Source of the DNA: Niastella sp966211305
Lineage (GTDB): Bacteria; Bacteroidota; Bacteroidia; Chitinophagales; Chitinophagaceae
Length of the DNA: 8,741 nucleotides
Assembly (NCBI GenBank): GCA_966211305.1
Contig: CBIHPC010000265.1
Coordinates: 1-8,741 of the forward strand
Reading direction: 5' to 3'
Within the stretch, counting starts at the first letter, position 1; each line of letters starts with the position of its first letter. The position numbers were made by a program, and so were the translations under genes. Positions 1-6,063 of the stretch are shown piece by piece. Under the pieces are notes generated by a model that worked only from the letters and a program-made list of their open reading frames with translations, made no database searches and was not told the origin of the DNA.

Positions 1-242
1 GCGCGGGAACCGGTTTCCAGTGTTTCCTTGAACTCGTAGCCGGGGTCGGCAAAATGGGCGAACACATCAACCCAGCCCGGCGATAAATGGAGCTGGTTGC
101 CTGCGATAACCTTGTCTGCTTCTGCTGAAATAGCAGGTTGAATATCCCTGATAATTCCTGATTCTATAAGGATATCCTGCTTTTGTCCGTTAAATGGAGA
201 TGATGGGTCAGTAATTGTAACCTGTTGAATTAGAATCTTCAT
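1..242 (-). CDS. pyrC: Dihydroorotase-family amidohydrolase, N-terminal part (runs off the window)
   Basis: The minus strand reads open from an ATG at 242 to the window edge, giving 80 residues beginning MKILIQQVTITDPSSPFNG. Residues 1-50 form the small beta-sandwich seen at the N-terminus of cyclic amidohydrolases. Residues 54-78 (SPGWVDVFAHFADPGYE, then KETLETG) match the dihydroorotase signature that is usually GxxDxHxHxRDPG. Dihydroorotase interconverts carbamoyl-aspartate and dihydroorotate in pyrimidine synthesis in the cytoplasm. The first metal-binding His of the HxH pair is replaced by Phe61; only His63 remains, and the usual Arg after it is Ala65. This suggests a member of the divergent or non-catalytic PyrC-like group, which in some bacteria acts as a structural partner of aspartate carbamoyltransferase. 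The family is clear, the activity is not. No Shine-Dalgarno sequence precedes the start, as is usual in Bacteroidota. Confidence 0.75.
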   Translation of the reverse strand, partial: MKILIQQVTITDPSSPFNGQKQDILIESGIIRDIQPAISAEADKVIAGNQLHLSPGWVDVFAHFADPGYEFKETLETGSR

Positions 243-257
243 TCTCAAAAAGTTGAG

Positions 258-265
258 CGAAGATA
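258..265 (-). promoter_or_regulatory. Candidate -7 promoter element (TATCTTCG) for the dihydroorotase-like gene
   Basis: On the minus strand the octamer TATCTTCG lies 16 nt upstream of the ATG at 242. It differs from the Bacteroidota -7 consensus TAnnTTTG at one position and is followed by C, as is common. I see no good TTG at the -33 position, so the call is tentative. The same variant (TAnCTTCGC) is found upstream of the small gene at 1613. Confidence 0.35.
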
Positions 266-361
266 CGGTTTTCTGTTTTACAGTGTATCTGAGATCTTAG
301 TTCTTGATTTGTAAGATTTTGAATCCGCAATCATACATGTTGCTGTTGCCAGTTTCGGATT

Positions 362-379
362 CCGGGCAAACCGGGCAAA
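362..379. repeat. Two tandem copies of CCGGGCAAA
   Basis: The 9-mer CCGGGCAAA occurs twice back to back (362-370 and 371-379) in the 193-nt gap between the dihydroorotase-like start and the dehydrogenase stop. Its function is unknown. The rest of this gap contains no ORF I believe; 301-328 weakly resembles the TTTGGTTCTTGG words found at 3027-3075. Confidence 0.5.
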
Positions 380-397
380 AAAATTCGGGCTTTCCGA
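377..397 (-). terminator. Weak candidate terminator after the dehydrogenase
   Basis: On the minus strand a 4-bp stem (TCGG/CCGA) with a 5-nt loop is followed by A and then a run of T reading from 384 down to 377. It lies about 40 nt past the dehydrogenase stop. The stem is short, so this is only a suggestion; readthrough into the dihydroorotase-like gene is possible. Confidence 0.25.
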
Positions 398-435
398 CAA
401 ATTGCAGGCTGTATACCCCCCGGTAACCGGCAGCT

Positions 436-1395
436 TTAACTTACTTTATTAACAGGTGTACCCTTTAAAAAGGAGGCCACATTTTTAACCGTCACATCCA
501 TCACCCGCTGGCGTGCCTCTTTACTGATCCAGGCATTGTGCGGGGTAATGATGCAGTTTTTTGCAGTAAGCAGGGGATTACCGGCCGGCGGGGGTTCGGT
601 CGACAGCACATCCAGCGCGGCCCCGGCAATGCGGCCGGTGTTCAGGGCATCGGCCAGGTGCTGTTCATTGATCAGCGGACCGCGGGAGGTATTTATGATG
701 CAGGCCGATGGTTTCATTACGTTGATCAGGTCGTTATTGACGAAACCGGTGTTGTCGGGTTTGAGCGGACAATGCAGGGAAATATAATCGCTTTTCGCAA
801 ATAATTCAGGCAGGGAAGCCCAGGGCGCAAAGGCACTTTCTTTTTTGGTGGGGTTATAATATAATAGCTCCATTCCCAATACCTGCGCAATGCGGGCGGT
901 TTGCGAACCGATATTTCCCCAGCCAACAATACCCATGGTTTTACCGGCCAGTTCGGTGATGGGCGTTATTTGATAACCAAAGTCGGGCGACTTCACCCAT
1001 TCACCGGCGGCAACCGATGCAGCATGTTTGCCAACCTGGTTGGTAAGTTCGAGCAGTAATGCAATGGTATGTTGAGCAACGGAAGCGGTTCCATATGCCG
1101 GTACGTTGGAAACCACTATTCCTTTTTTGGCAGCAGCCTGCACATCGATGATGTTGTAACCCGTGGCGGTTACGGCGATCATTTTTAAATTAGCCAATTG
1201 CGATATGGCGGCTTCATTGAACGGCACTTTATTGGTGACAACGATCGTTGCATTTTTGCATTTTTCAACGATCTCATCGGGTTTCATTCTTTCATAAATG
1301 GTAAGCTCACCCATTGCTTCAACCGGCTTCCAGCTCAGATCGCCCGGGTTGAGGGTATAACCGTCGGTCACTACTATTTTTATCATATGTAACAT
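436..1395 (-). CDS. D-2-hydroxyacid dehydrogenase (glycerate dehydrogenase type)
   Basis: A 319-residue NAD(P)-dependent oxidoreductase that would interconvert a 2-keto acid and a D-2-hydroxy acid, such as hydroxypyruvate and D-glycerate, in the cytoplasm. The N-terminal stretch KIVVTDGYTLNPGDLSW is typical of this subgroup. The nucleotide-binding motif GxGxxG is at 158-163 (GWGNIG). The catalytic triad is visible as Arg238 (in NTSRGPL), Glu267 (in DVLSTEPP) and His286 (in TPHNAW). Length is normal for the family. At the end of the second Rossmann strand, where NAD-preferring members carry Asp, this protein has Asn181 (YYNPTKK), so cofactor choice is uncertain. The outer ATG (1395) is reported; family alignment would favour the ATG at 1386, which begins MIKIVV. 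The gene is divergent from the small gene at 1613. The exact substrate cannot be read from sequence. Confidence 0.92.
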   Translation of the reverse strand: MLHMIKIVVTDGYTLNPGDLSWKPVEAMGELTIYERMKPDEIVEKCKNATIVVTNKVPFNEAAISQLANLKMIAVTATGYNIIDVQAAAKKGIVVSNVPAYGTASVAQHTIALLLELTNQVGKHAASVAAGEWVKSPDFGYQITPITELAGKTMGIVGWGNIGSQTARIAQVLGMELLYYNPTKKESAFAPWASLPELFAKSDYISLHCPLKPDNTGFVNNDLINVMKPSACIINTSRGPLINEQHLADALNTGRIAGAALDVLSTEPPPAGNPLLTAKNCIITPHNAWISKEARQRVMDVTVKNVASFLKGTPVNKVS

Positions 1396-1412
1396 TTAAG
1401 TATCAGATGAGG

Positions 1413-1420
1413 CAAATTTA
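1413..1420 (-). promoter_or_regulatory. Candidate -7 promoter element (TAAATTTG) for the dehydrogenase
   Basis: On the minus strand TAAATTTG matches the Bacteroidota -7 consensus TAnnTTTG exactly and lies 17 nt upstream of the ATG at 1395. A TTTG lies 25 nt further upstream, slightly farther than the usual spacing for a -33 element. Transcription would start about 10-20 nt before the gene. Confidence 0.45.
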
Positions 1421-1446
1421 ATGCTTACCGGTTATAAGCTGCGGCC

Positions 1447-1580
1447 AAAAGCCTAAAGCTAAAAGCAATACAGTTTTTACCCTGGCTTTCCCCTTTAACC
1501 TTTATTTGCCTTCGCGTGAAGTGTGAATCTTGTAGCTGTATTTGTATGGCTTTCGGCTTTAGGCTTTCAGCTTTAAGCTG
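1447..1580. repeat. Heptad-periodic intergenic element with inverted arms (AAAGC/GCTTT words)
   Basis: This lies between the divergent dehydrogenase and the small gene. The left arm is three 7-mers, AAAAGCC TAAAGCT AAAAGCA (1447-1467). The right arm is four 7-mers in opposite sense, TGGCTTT CGGCTTT AGGCTTT CAGCTTT (1547-1574). A perfect 12-bp inverted repeat, AAAGCCTAAAGC (1448-1459) and GCTTTAGGCTTT (1556-1567), links them across 96 nt. Between the arms, TGGCTTT CCCCTTT AACCTTT (1483-1503) keeps the same 7-nt step. A 7-nt period does not fit a codon series, so this is not a decayed gene. Confidence 0.75.
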
Positions 1581-1589
1581 CATTTCAAT

Positions 1590-1597
1590 TACCTTCG
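1590..1597 (+). promoter_or_regulatory. Candidate -7 promoter element (TACCTTCG) for the small gene
   Basis: TACCTTCG lies 15 nt upstream of the ATG at 1613 and differs from TAnnTTTG at one position. It sits just after the heptad repeat element, whose right arm would occupy the -33 region. There is no clear TTG at -33, so the call is tentative. Confidence 0.35.
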
Positions 1598-1612
1598 CAT
1601 CAAATATTTCAC

Positions 1613-1846
1613 ATGGCCGATTATATAATAATAGTGAATCACATAGAGGAATACCAGATGTTGAACGACCGGCAATCGCTCGATTCTATTTTTCGAAAGG
1701 CGCAAAGCGCAGTGGTAGGCGGAGAAGTAGTGGCGCTGGTTCGTAAAAATGCCAACGGTGAACAATACAGGTTCGATGAGATCTCTACACTCGAAGACCT
1801 CAACGCTTACAAAAAGAACGTATATAAATACGTGAAGGAAGAATGA
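1613..1846 (+). CDS. Small protein of unknown function (77 aa)
   Basis: I do not recognise this protein. It begins MADYIIIVNHIEEYQMLNDR and has no signal peptide or membrane segment, so it is probably cytoplasmic. By eye it alternates a hydrophobic strand (3-9), an amphipathic helix (11-34), two strands (about 37-45 and 50-55, with a turn at NANGE), and a Lys/Glu-rich C-terminal helix (60-77) ending KKNVYKYVKEE. This is a sensible small alpha/beta fold. A competing antisense frame covers the same bases, but its translation looks random and cysteine/aromatic-rich, and the plus reading has the better composition and a candidate promoter. The stop is followed 2 nt later by a hairpin-forming repeat. 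The gene is flanked on both sides by heptad-periodic elements. Confidence 0.65.
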   Translation: MADYIIIVNHIEEYQMLNDRQSLDSIFRKAQSAVVGGEVVALVRKNANGEQYRFDEISTLEDLNAYKKNVYKYVKEE

Positions 1847-1847
1847 G

Positions 1848-1920
1848 GCAGAACGCTGAACGCAATACAAAAGACAACTTCAGGTGTATTCCGCGTTTTG
1901 CGTTCTGCATTTGGCGTTAA
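1848..1920. repeat. Heptad-periodic element with hairpin (GAACGC/GCGTTC words)
   Basis: It starts 2 nt after the stop of the small gene. The left words are GAACGCT GAACGCA (1851-1864). The right words are GCGTTTT GCGTTCT GCATTTG GCGTTAA (1893-1920), exactly 42 nt (six heptads) away. The arms GCAGAACGCTGAACGC (1848-1863) and GCGTTTTGCGTTCTGC (1893-1908) pair at 14 of 16 positions. AATAC (1864-1868) can also pair with GTATT (1886-1890) across a two-base bulge. The hairpin could end the transcript of the small gene, but no T-run follows, so a classical intrinsic terminator is not shown. Confidence 0.7.
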
Positions 1921-1950
1921 GCAAAAAGCATTATGTAGCAATTAATTTTG

Positions 1951-2937
1951 ATGATGAAAGTATTAGTCACCGGCAGTGCCGGACATTTGGGAGAAGCGCT
2001 GGTTCGCACATTGAAGGAATTGCGGTACGATGTGATGGGCATAGATCTAAACGCATCCCCATTTACCAACTATACCGGAACAATAACCGATCGTGATTTC
2101 GTAAAGCAATGTATGCAGGGGGTGAACGTGGTTATGCATACGGCCACCCTGCATAAACCGCATGTGGTAACTCATACGCCGCAGCAATTTATCGATACCA
2201 ATATAACCGGCACGCTCAATTTATTACAGGAAGCAGTAGCTGCCGGTGTTGAATCATTTATATTTACCAGCACCACCAGCACGTTTGGCGATGCATTGGT
2301 GCCACCGCCGGGCGCACCCGCCGCCTGGATAACGGAAGACGTAATGCCGGTGCCGAAAAACATCTACGGCGTTACCAAAACCGCCGCCGAGAATTTGTGC
2401 CAGTTGTACTACCGTAATTCGGGATTGCCCTGTATCGTATTACGCACTTCACGGTTCTTTCCCGAAGAAGATGATAACAGCAAAATGCGGGCTATCTATC
2501 CCGATTCGAATATAAAAGCCAATGAATTCCTGTATCGCCGGGTTGAAATTGAAGATGTGGTTAGCGCTCACCTGCTGGCCGCTCAAAAAGCGCGGAGTAT
2601 TGGTTTTGGCACCTACATCATCAGCGCCACAACACCTTTCACCAAAACCGATCTTGCCGACCTGCGCCTGCATGCTACCGAAGTGGTGAAGCGGCTGGTA
2701 CCTGAATACATTCCCGTTTACGAACAGCTCGGATGGAAAATGTTTCCCTCGCTCGACAGGGTTTATGTGAACGAACGCGCCCGCACCGAACTGGGCTGGC
2801 AGCCAAAATACGATTTCAAATATATCCTTGAACAAATACGTTCCACAAACGACCTGCGCAGCCAACTGGCGGTACAGGTAGGCGTTAAGGGATACCATGC
2901 CGAAAAATTTACCGACGGGCCGTTTCCGGTAGATTGA
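1951..2937 (+). CDS. NAD(P)-dependent epimerase/dehydratase, extended SDR family
   Basis: A 328-residue cytoplasmic oxidoreductase with a Rossmann fold. The nucleotide motif GxxGxxG is at residues 8-14 (GSAGHLG), and Asp32 (GIDLN) after the second strand favours NAD. The active site Tyr139 and Lys143 lie in IYGVTK. The position that is Ser124 in GalE is Thr108 here (FTSTTSTFG). A conserved TSRFFPEEDD stretch follows at about 166-175, and the C-terminus ends GYHAEKFTDGPFPVD. The protein belongs to a widely distributed group usually annotated only as an NAD-dependent epimerase/dehydratase; its substrate, perhaps a nucleotide sugar or related keto compound, cannot be inferred. Two ATGs in tandem (1951, 1954) are both possible starts; a TTG at 1948 is less likely. 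No Shine-Dalgarno sequence is seen. It stands alone, bounded by repeat elements on both sides. Confidence 0.9.
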   Translation: MMKVLVTGSAGHLGEALVRTLKELRYDVMGIDLNASPFTNYTGTITDRDFVKQCMQGVNVVMHTATLHKPHVVTHTPQQFIDTNITGTLNLLQEAVAAGVESFIFTSTTSTFGDALVPPPGAPAAWITEDVMPVPKNIYGVTKTAAENLCQLYYRNSGLPCIVLRTSRFFPEEDDNSKMRAIYPDSNIKANEFLYRRVEIEDVVSAHLLAAQKARSIGFGTYIISATTPFTKTDLADLRLHATEVVKRLVPEYIPVYEQLGWKMFPSLDRVYVNERARTELGWQPKYDFKYILEQIRSTNDLRSQLAVQVGVKGYHAEKFTDGPFPVD

Positions 2938-2940
2938 AAA

Positions 2941-3096
2941 AATCTCAAATCTCAATAGTCAAAAGTAAATACAAGATTCAAATCCAAAACCTAAATCACA
3001 TAGCTTACTGATGAGGTTTTGGTTTATTTGGTTCCTTGAATTTGGTTCTTGGGATTTACTATTTGGTTCTTGGAGTTTAGTCCCGGAATTTTTGCA
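2941..3096. repeat. Heptad-periodic element with inverted arms (AATCTCA/TTTGGTT words)
   Basis: This fills most of the 225-nt gap after the SDR gene and begins 3 nt after its stop. The left part steps in sevens: AATCTCA AATCTCA (2941-2954), then ATTCAAA TCCAAAA (2976-2989). The right part repeats TTTGGTT at 3027, 3041 and 3062, each a multiple of seven apart, alternating with CCTTGAA, CTTGGGA and CTTGGAG. The arms CCAAAACCT (2984-2992) and AGGTTTTGG (3014-3022) are perfectly reverse-complementary across 21 nt. I see no gene in this stretch; an antisense reading through it gives only a repetitive Q/N/S-rich peptide that follows from the repeat. Confidence 0.7.
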
Positions 3097-3162
3097 TAAA
3101 TCAATGACTAAATTGCCAACCAGTTTTAATAGCGGCCATTCATAAATGGGTATTTTCCATAT

Positions 3163-4317
3163 ATGATCGCTATTATAAAGATGCTGCAACCGGTTGTTGT
3201 AGTTTGCGCACTCGTTTTACCGTGGTTTTCGGCAAAATCCCAGCCCACTTTAAAAACCGCTGCGTACGCCACCCATATTGCTTCCATCACAAAAGATACA
3301 ATTGTTGTAATTACCGGAAGCACTTACCGGTTTACTGTTGACACACCCGAAGACCAGGGCCTTGTTTCCACCACGCCAACCGTAAATGAATTACTTGCGC
3401 AGATCACTTGCGCTAATGGCTCAAAACAACAGTACCTGGTTACTGATATAACGGGTAAACCCAAACAGAATGATAAGGTCACTACGGGCGACAGGCTGAT
3501 GGTAACATCACAGGAAAAAACTTCCAAAACCTGGCGGCTTGTTGTAAAACCAATGGCCCTGAGCGGCCGGCTTCAACTGCAGCAACGGACGGCAACAATT
3601 AATACTACCGGCAACCTGGTGCTTTATTACACGGCCGGGCAGCGGAGTCCTGATGCTACCGTTAACATCTACCTGCCGCCGGGCATCAGGGTAACCATGC
3701 AAAACACAACAGTGAATGTGATTGGGCGGGGCGATGTAACGCTTTCGCAGCTTGCCCAACAATCTATCGGCCGAACAGGTTCGGCTTATTCATACAACAG
3801 GGTGGGGGCCGCCACCATCATTTCACTGGCCAATGGGGGCACAAAACTTCAGCTCAGCCATCTTGATCTGCGGCCGGCCAATGGCGCCGACCTGACAATC
3901 GTTATCGGCGGTGTACGATTTCCCAAAGCCGGCAATTATGCTTTCAAAGCAACTTACACCACTTCAGAGCCCGAAGTGCTGACCAGTGCCGGTACCGGCG
4001 CCGAAACCGCGATCCTGAAAGCTATACCCACGCTAGCTGATTTTACCAGAACAGCAGAACGAACGCTTCATTACAGGGAAGATGCAGGCGCTTATACCCG
4101 TGCACATTTCACCTGGAGCTACATCCCGGCCAAAGCCATTCAATTGCTGCAGTCGCTCGATACCGGCAAAAGCTTTCAGCGTGCCAGCGCTTCTATCGAT
4201 TATAAAAATTCATCCGCTACTGTTACCGGGCTGCAGCCAGATAAACTGTATACATTCCGTTTGCTGGTGAAAGATGGCATGCACAAAGGGTTTTCCAATA
4301 CAGCCCAATTTTATTAA
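3163..4317 (+). CDS. N-terminal piece: signal peptide, beta-sandwich modules and Fn3-like domain (384 aa)
   Basis: The product as the stop leaves it. Residues 1-26 form a Sec signal peptide (hydrophobic VVVVCALVLPWF, likely cleavage after AKS, before Gln27); there is no lipobox, so it would be a periplasmic or secreted soluble protein. Residues about 70-130 (TVNELLAQI, VTDITGKPK, GDRLMVTS, TWRLVVKP) resemble the small Ig-like/cadherin-like module often found in surface proteins. Residues 135-285 are a beta-rich region (NTTGNLVLYYTAGQRSP, LDLRPANGADLTIVIGG) of a type that precedes beta-helix domains in related Bacteroidota proteins. Residues 290-384 look like a fibronectin type III domain, ending LQPDKLYTFRLLVKDGMHKG. 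An alternative start is the ATG at 3181. No catalytic domain is present, so this piece alone would have binding or structural value at most. Confidence 0.7.
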   Translation: MIAIIKMLQPVVVVCALVLPWFSAKSQPTLKTAAYATHIASITKDTIVVITGSTYRFTVDTPEDQGLVSTTPTVNELLAQITCANGSKQQYLVTDITGKPKQNDKVTTGDRLMVTSQEKTSKTWRLVVKPMALSGRLQLQQRTATINTTGNLVLYYTAGQRSPDATVNIYLPPGIRVTMQNTTVNVIGRGDVTLSQLAQQSIGRTGSAYSYNRVGAATIISLANGGTKLQLSHLDLRPANGADLTIVIGGVRFPKAGNYAFKATYTTSEPEVLTSAGTGAETAILKAIPTLADFTRTAERTLHYREDAGAYTRAHFTWSYIPAKAIQLLQSLDTGKSFQRASASIDYKNSSATVTGLQPDKLYTFRLLVKDGMHKGFSNTAQFY

Positions 4318-4401
4318 GGTAAACTCGATATTAAACTATCCGGCGCTACGGGCGACAGCACGCAGGACTATACCCAACCCATCAACGACGCCATCGAATA
4401 T

Positions 4402-6063
4402 GTGAACCGGTTAGGCGGCGGTACGCTGTTGTTCAGCAAAGGCGTTTATGGCGTACGCACCATTCATTTAAAAAGCAACGTATACCTCTATGTCGATAAA
4501 GAAGCAACTATAAAAGCCCTGAAAGGCGCCGATGCCCCGGAAACAACCTGGTTCAGCGATAAAAAATACCGGTCGGGTTTATCCCCAACCGATGCCGGCC
4601 CTTACGCCGATCCCGACAATTATTTAACCAAACAGGATGTTGGCCACCATTATTTCAGGAATACCATGTTCTTTGGCGAAAGGCTCGATAATGTAAAGAT
4701 CATTGGCAATGGCTATATAACCGGCAACGGCAACCTGGTTACCGGCGATAACGTTATGAAAAACGAGCCCGGTAACCGCGCCGATAAAATGTTCACCTTT
4801 AAGTTATGTACCAATATTGAAATAGGCGGTATTCATCGCGATGCAGACCTTTGGTACGACAGCAGTAAAGACGAACCGTATTATATAAATAAAGACGGCT
4901 CAAAAGATTTCAATACCGGTAATATGCTGCACATCGATCGCAGCGGTCATTTTGCATTGCTTGCCACCGGAACCGATCATATCAACGTGCACAATACGTT
5001 TTTCTCTCGGTACCATACATCCAACATCCGCGACATCTACGATTTCATGGCCTGCAGCCATGTTACGGTCACAAATATTTATTCAAAAGTAAGTTCAGAC
5101 GATATCGTAAAACCCGGCTCCGATTGCGCATTGGGTTTTACCAGGCCGGCACAAGACTATAAGATCAGGAATGTGATCGGCGACACAAACTGCAACCTGT
5201 TCCAGATAGGTTCTGAAACAGCCGACGACATCATGGATATCTGCGTTGACAATATTTATGTACTAGGCTCCAACAAGGCCGGGTTTTCCATTTCAACCAA
5301 CGATGGCGGACATGTAAAGAACATTCACCTCAATTGCGGTCATACCGGCCCGTTGCACAGCCGGTCAAAAATGTACAGGACGTTTACGCCCTTTTTTATT
5401 TCCATCTCCAACCGGGGAAGGGTATTGGGCGCCACCGTAGGTAAATATGCCTTTACCGATAATGGCGAAAACCACAATGAACTGCTGGTAAAAAATATCA
5501 ATATCGGCCAGGTTGAAAATATTATCATCAACGGCATCGATATTTACGAGGTGTATGCAGGCAGTTCTTTCCGCGGAAAAAGATGGTCAGCCTACGACGG
5601 CAAACAACGCCGCGCCACACCCATCATAGCAGGATATAGCCTGCCTGCTGCTGCCGAAGTTACCGGCGGGCTCGATTTCACTTTGCCCAACGGTAAACAT
5701 ACCGGTTATATAAAAAATATTGAATTCAATGATGTGCAGGTGTTGGTAAAAGGCGGCAATCCGTTGTCAGATACGGCGGCCACACCGCCCGAACTGGGTG
5801 TTGGGCAATACAATGCTTCTAATTTAAAAGTGCAGCCTTCCTATGGGCTTTGGGCGCGGCATGTAATGAACTTAATTGTAAAGAACTGTTCTTTCAAATA
5901 TGAACAACCCGACGGGCGCTATGCCGTGTATTTAGATGATGTGATCGGGGCGCATATCTCTGCGGTAAGAACGGTTCGCGCGGCCGGTGACCGGGAAGTG
6001 ATAAAAATAAAAGGATCGAAGGATATCGTTATTTTTACTGAAAAGACTACATATGGAAAATAA
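4402..6063 (+). CDS. C-terminal piece: right-handed beta-helix, GH28/polygalacturonase-like
   Basis: The catalytic half as a nominal frame from a GTG at 4402, although coding sequence in this frame really begins at 4318, just after the stop. It starts inside the first beta-helix turn (LGGGTLLFSKGVYGVRT), so the GTG is unlikely to be a true start. The strand-turn repeats of a right-handed beta-helix run throughout (NVKIIGNGYITGNG, HVTVTNIYSKVSSDD, VKNINIGQVENI). GH28 landmarks can be aligned: NIRDIYDF (208-215) at the usual NTD site, SSDDIVKPGSD (231-241) at the GDD site with Asp233 and Asp234 kept, and IGSE (269-272). The usual HG is replaced around Asn265-Leu266, and RIK is replaced by SIS (296-298). 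It is therefore GH28-like in fold but probably not a normal polygalacturonase. The last codons overlap the cupin gene. Confidence 0.7.
   Translation: MNRLGGGTLLFSKGVYGVRTIHLKSNVYLYVDKEATIKALKGADAPETTWFSDKKYRSGLSPTDAGPYADPDNYLTKQDVGHHYFRNTMFFGERLDNVKIIGNGYITGNGNLVTGDNVMKNEPGNRADKMFTFKLCTNIEIGGIHRDADLWYDSSKDEPYYINKDGSKDFNTGNMLHIDRSGHFALLATGTDHINVHNTFFSRYHTSNIRDIYDFMACSHVTVTNIYSKVSSDDIVKPGSDCALGFTRPAQDYKIRNVIGDTNCNLFQIGSETADDIMDICVDNIYVLGSNKAGFSISTNDGGHVKNIHLNCGHTGPLHSRSKMYRTFTPFFISISNRGRVLGATVGKYAFTDNGENHNELLVKNINIGQVENIIINGIDIYEVYAGSSFRGKRWSAYDGKQRRATPIIAGYSLPAAAEVTGGLDFTLPNGKHTGYIKNIEFNDVQVLVKGGNPLSDTAATPPELGVGQYNASNLKVQPSYGLWARHVMNLIVKNCSFKYEQPDGRYAVYLDDVIGAHISAVRTVRAAGDREVIKIKGSKDIVIFTEKTTYGK

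Larger units (their letters stand above)
3163..6063 (+). pseudogene. Secreted Fn3/beta-helix (GH28-like) protein interrupted by one in-frame stop
   Basis: Reading in one frame from the ATG at 3163 to the TAA at 6061-6063 gives about 966 codons with a single internal stop, TAA at 4315-4317. Before it the protein ends an Fn3-like domain (GFSNTAQFY). Directly after it the same frame continues GKLDIKLSGATGDSTQDYTQ and PINDAIEYVNRLGGGTLLFSKGVY, the standard opening of a pectate-lyase/GH28-type beta-helix. There is no start codon or ribosome site at the join and no frameshift elsewhere. The simplest reading is one gene disabled by a recent nonsense substitution (any of several sense codons is one base away), or a sequencing error. 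Readthrough cannot be excluded. The intact product would be a secreted multidomain protein with carbohydrate-related function. Confidence 0.75.

Noticed and set aside
1589..1870. Antisense reading frame of 93 residues over the small gene
   Set aside because: Composition looks random, it matches no family I know, and it lies opposite a frame with better protein-like character.
1948..1950. TTG as the start of the SDR gene
   Set aside because: Two ATG codons follow immediately (1951, 1954) and the family normally begins M(K)VLVTG, so TTG adds nothing.
1943..1950. TAATTTTG matching the -7 promoter consensus just before the SDR gene
   Set aside because: It touches the start codon; a transcript from it would begin inside the gene, and the nearest TTTG upstream is too far (about 29 nt).
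2449..2955. Antisense reading frame of 168 residues within the SDR gene
   Set aside because: It mirrors a clearly conserved protein on the plus strand; long antisense frames are common opposite such genes.
2984..3022. Intrinsic terminator after the SDR gene
   Set aside because: The 9-bp arms pair, but the loop is 21 nt and no clean T-run follows; better explained as part of the repeat element.
2941..3096. CRISPR-like array
   Set aside because: Units are only 7 nt, degenerate and without unique spacers; there are no cas genes.
4402..4404. GTG as a genuine start of a separate beta-helix gene
   Set aside because: It falls inside the first beta-helix turn, the 28 codons before it in frame encode the expected domain opening, and no ribosome site is seen.
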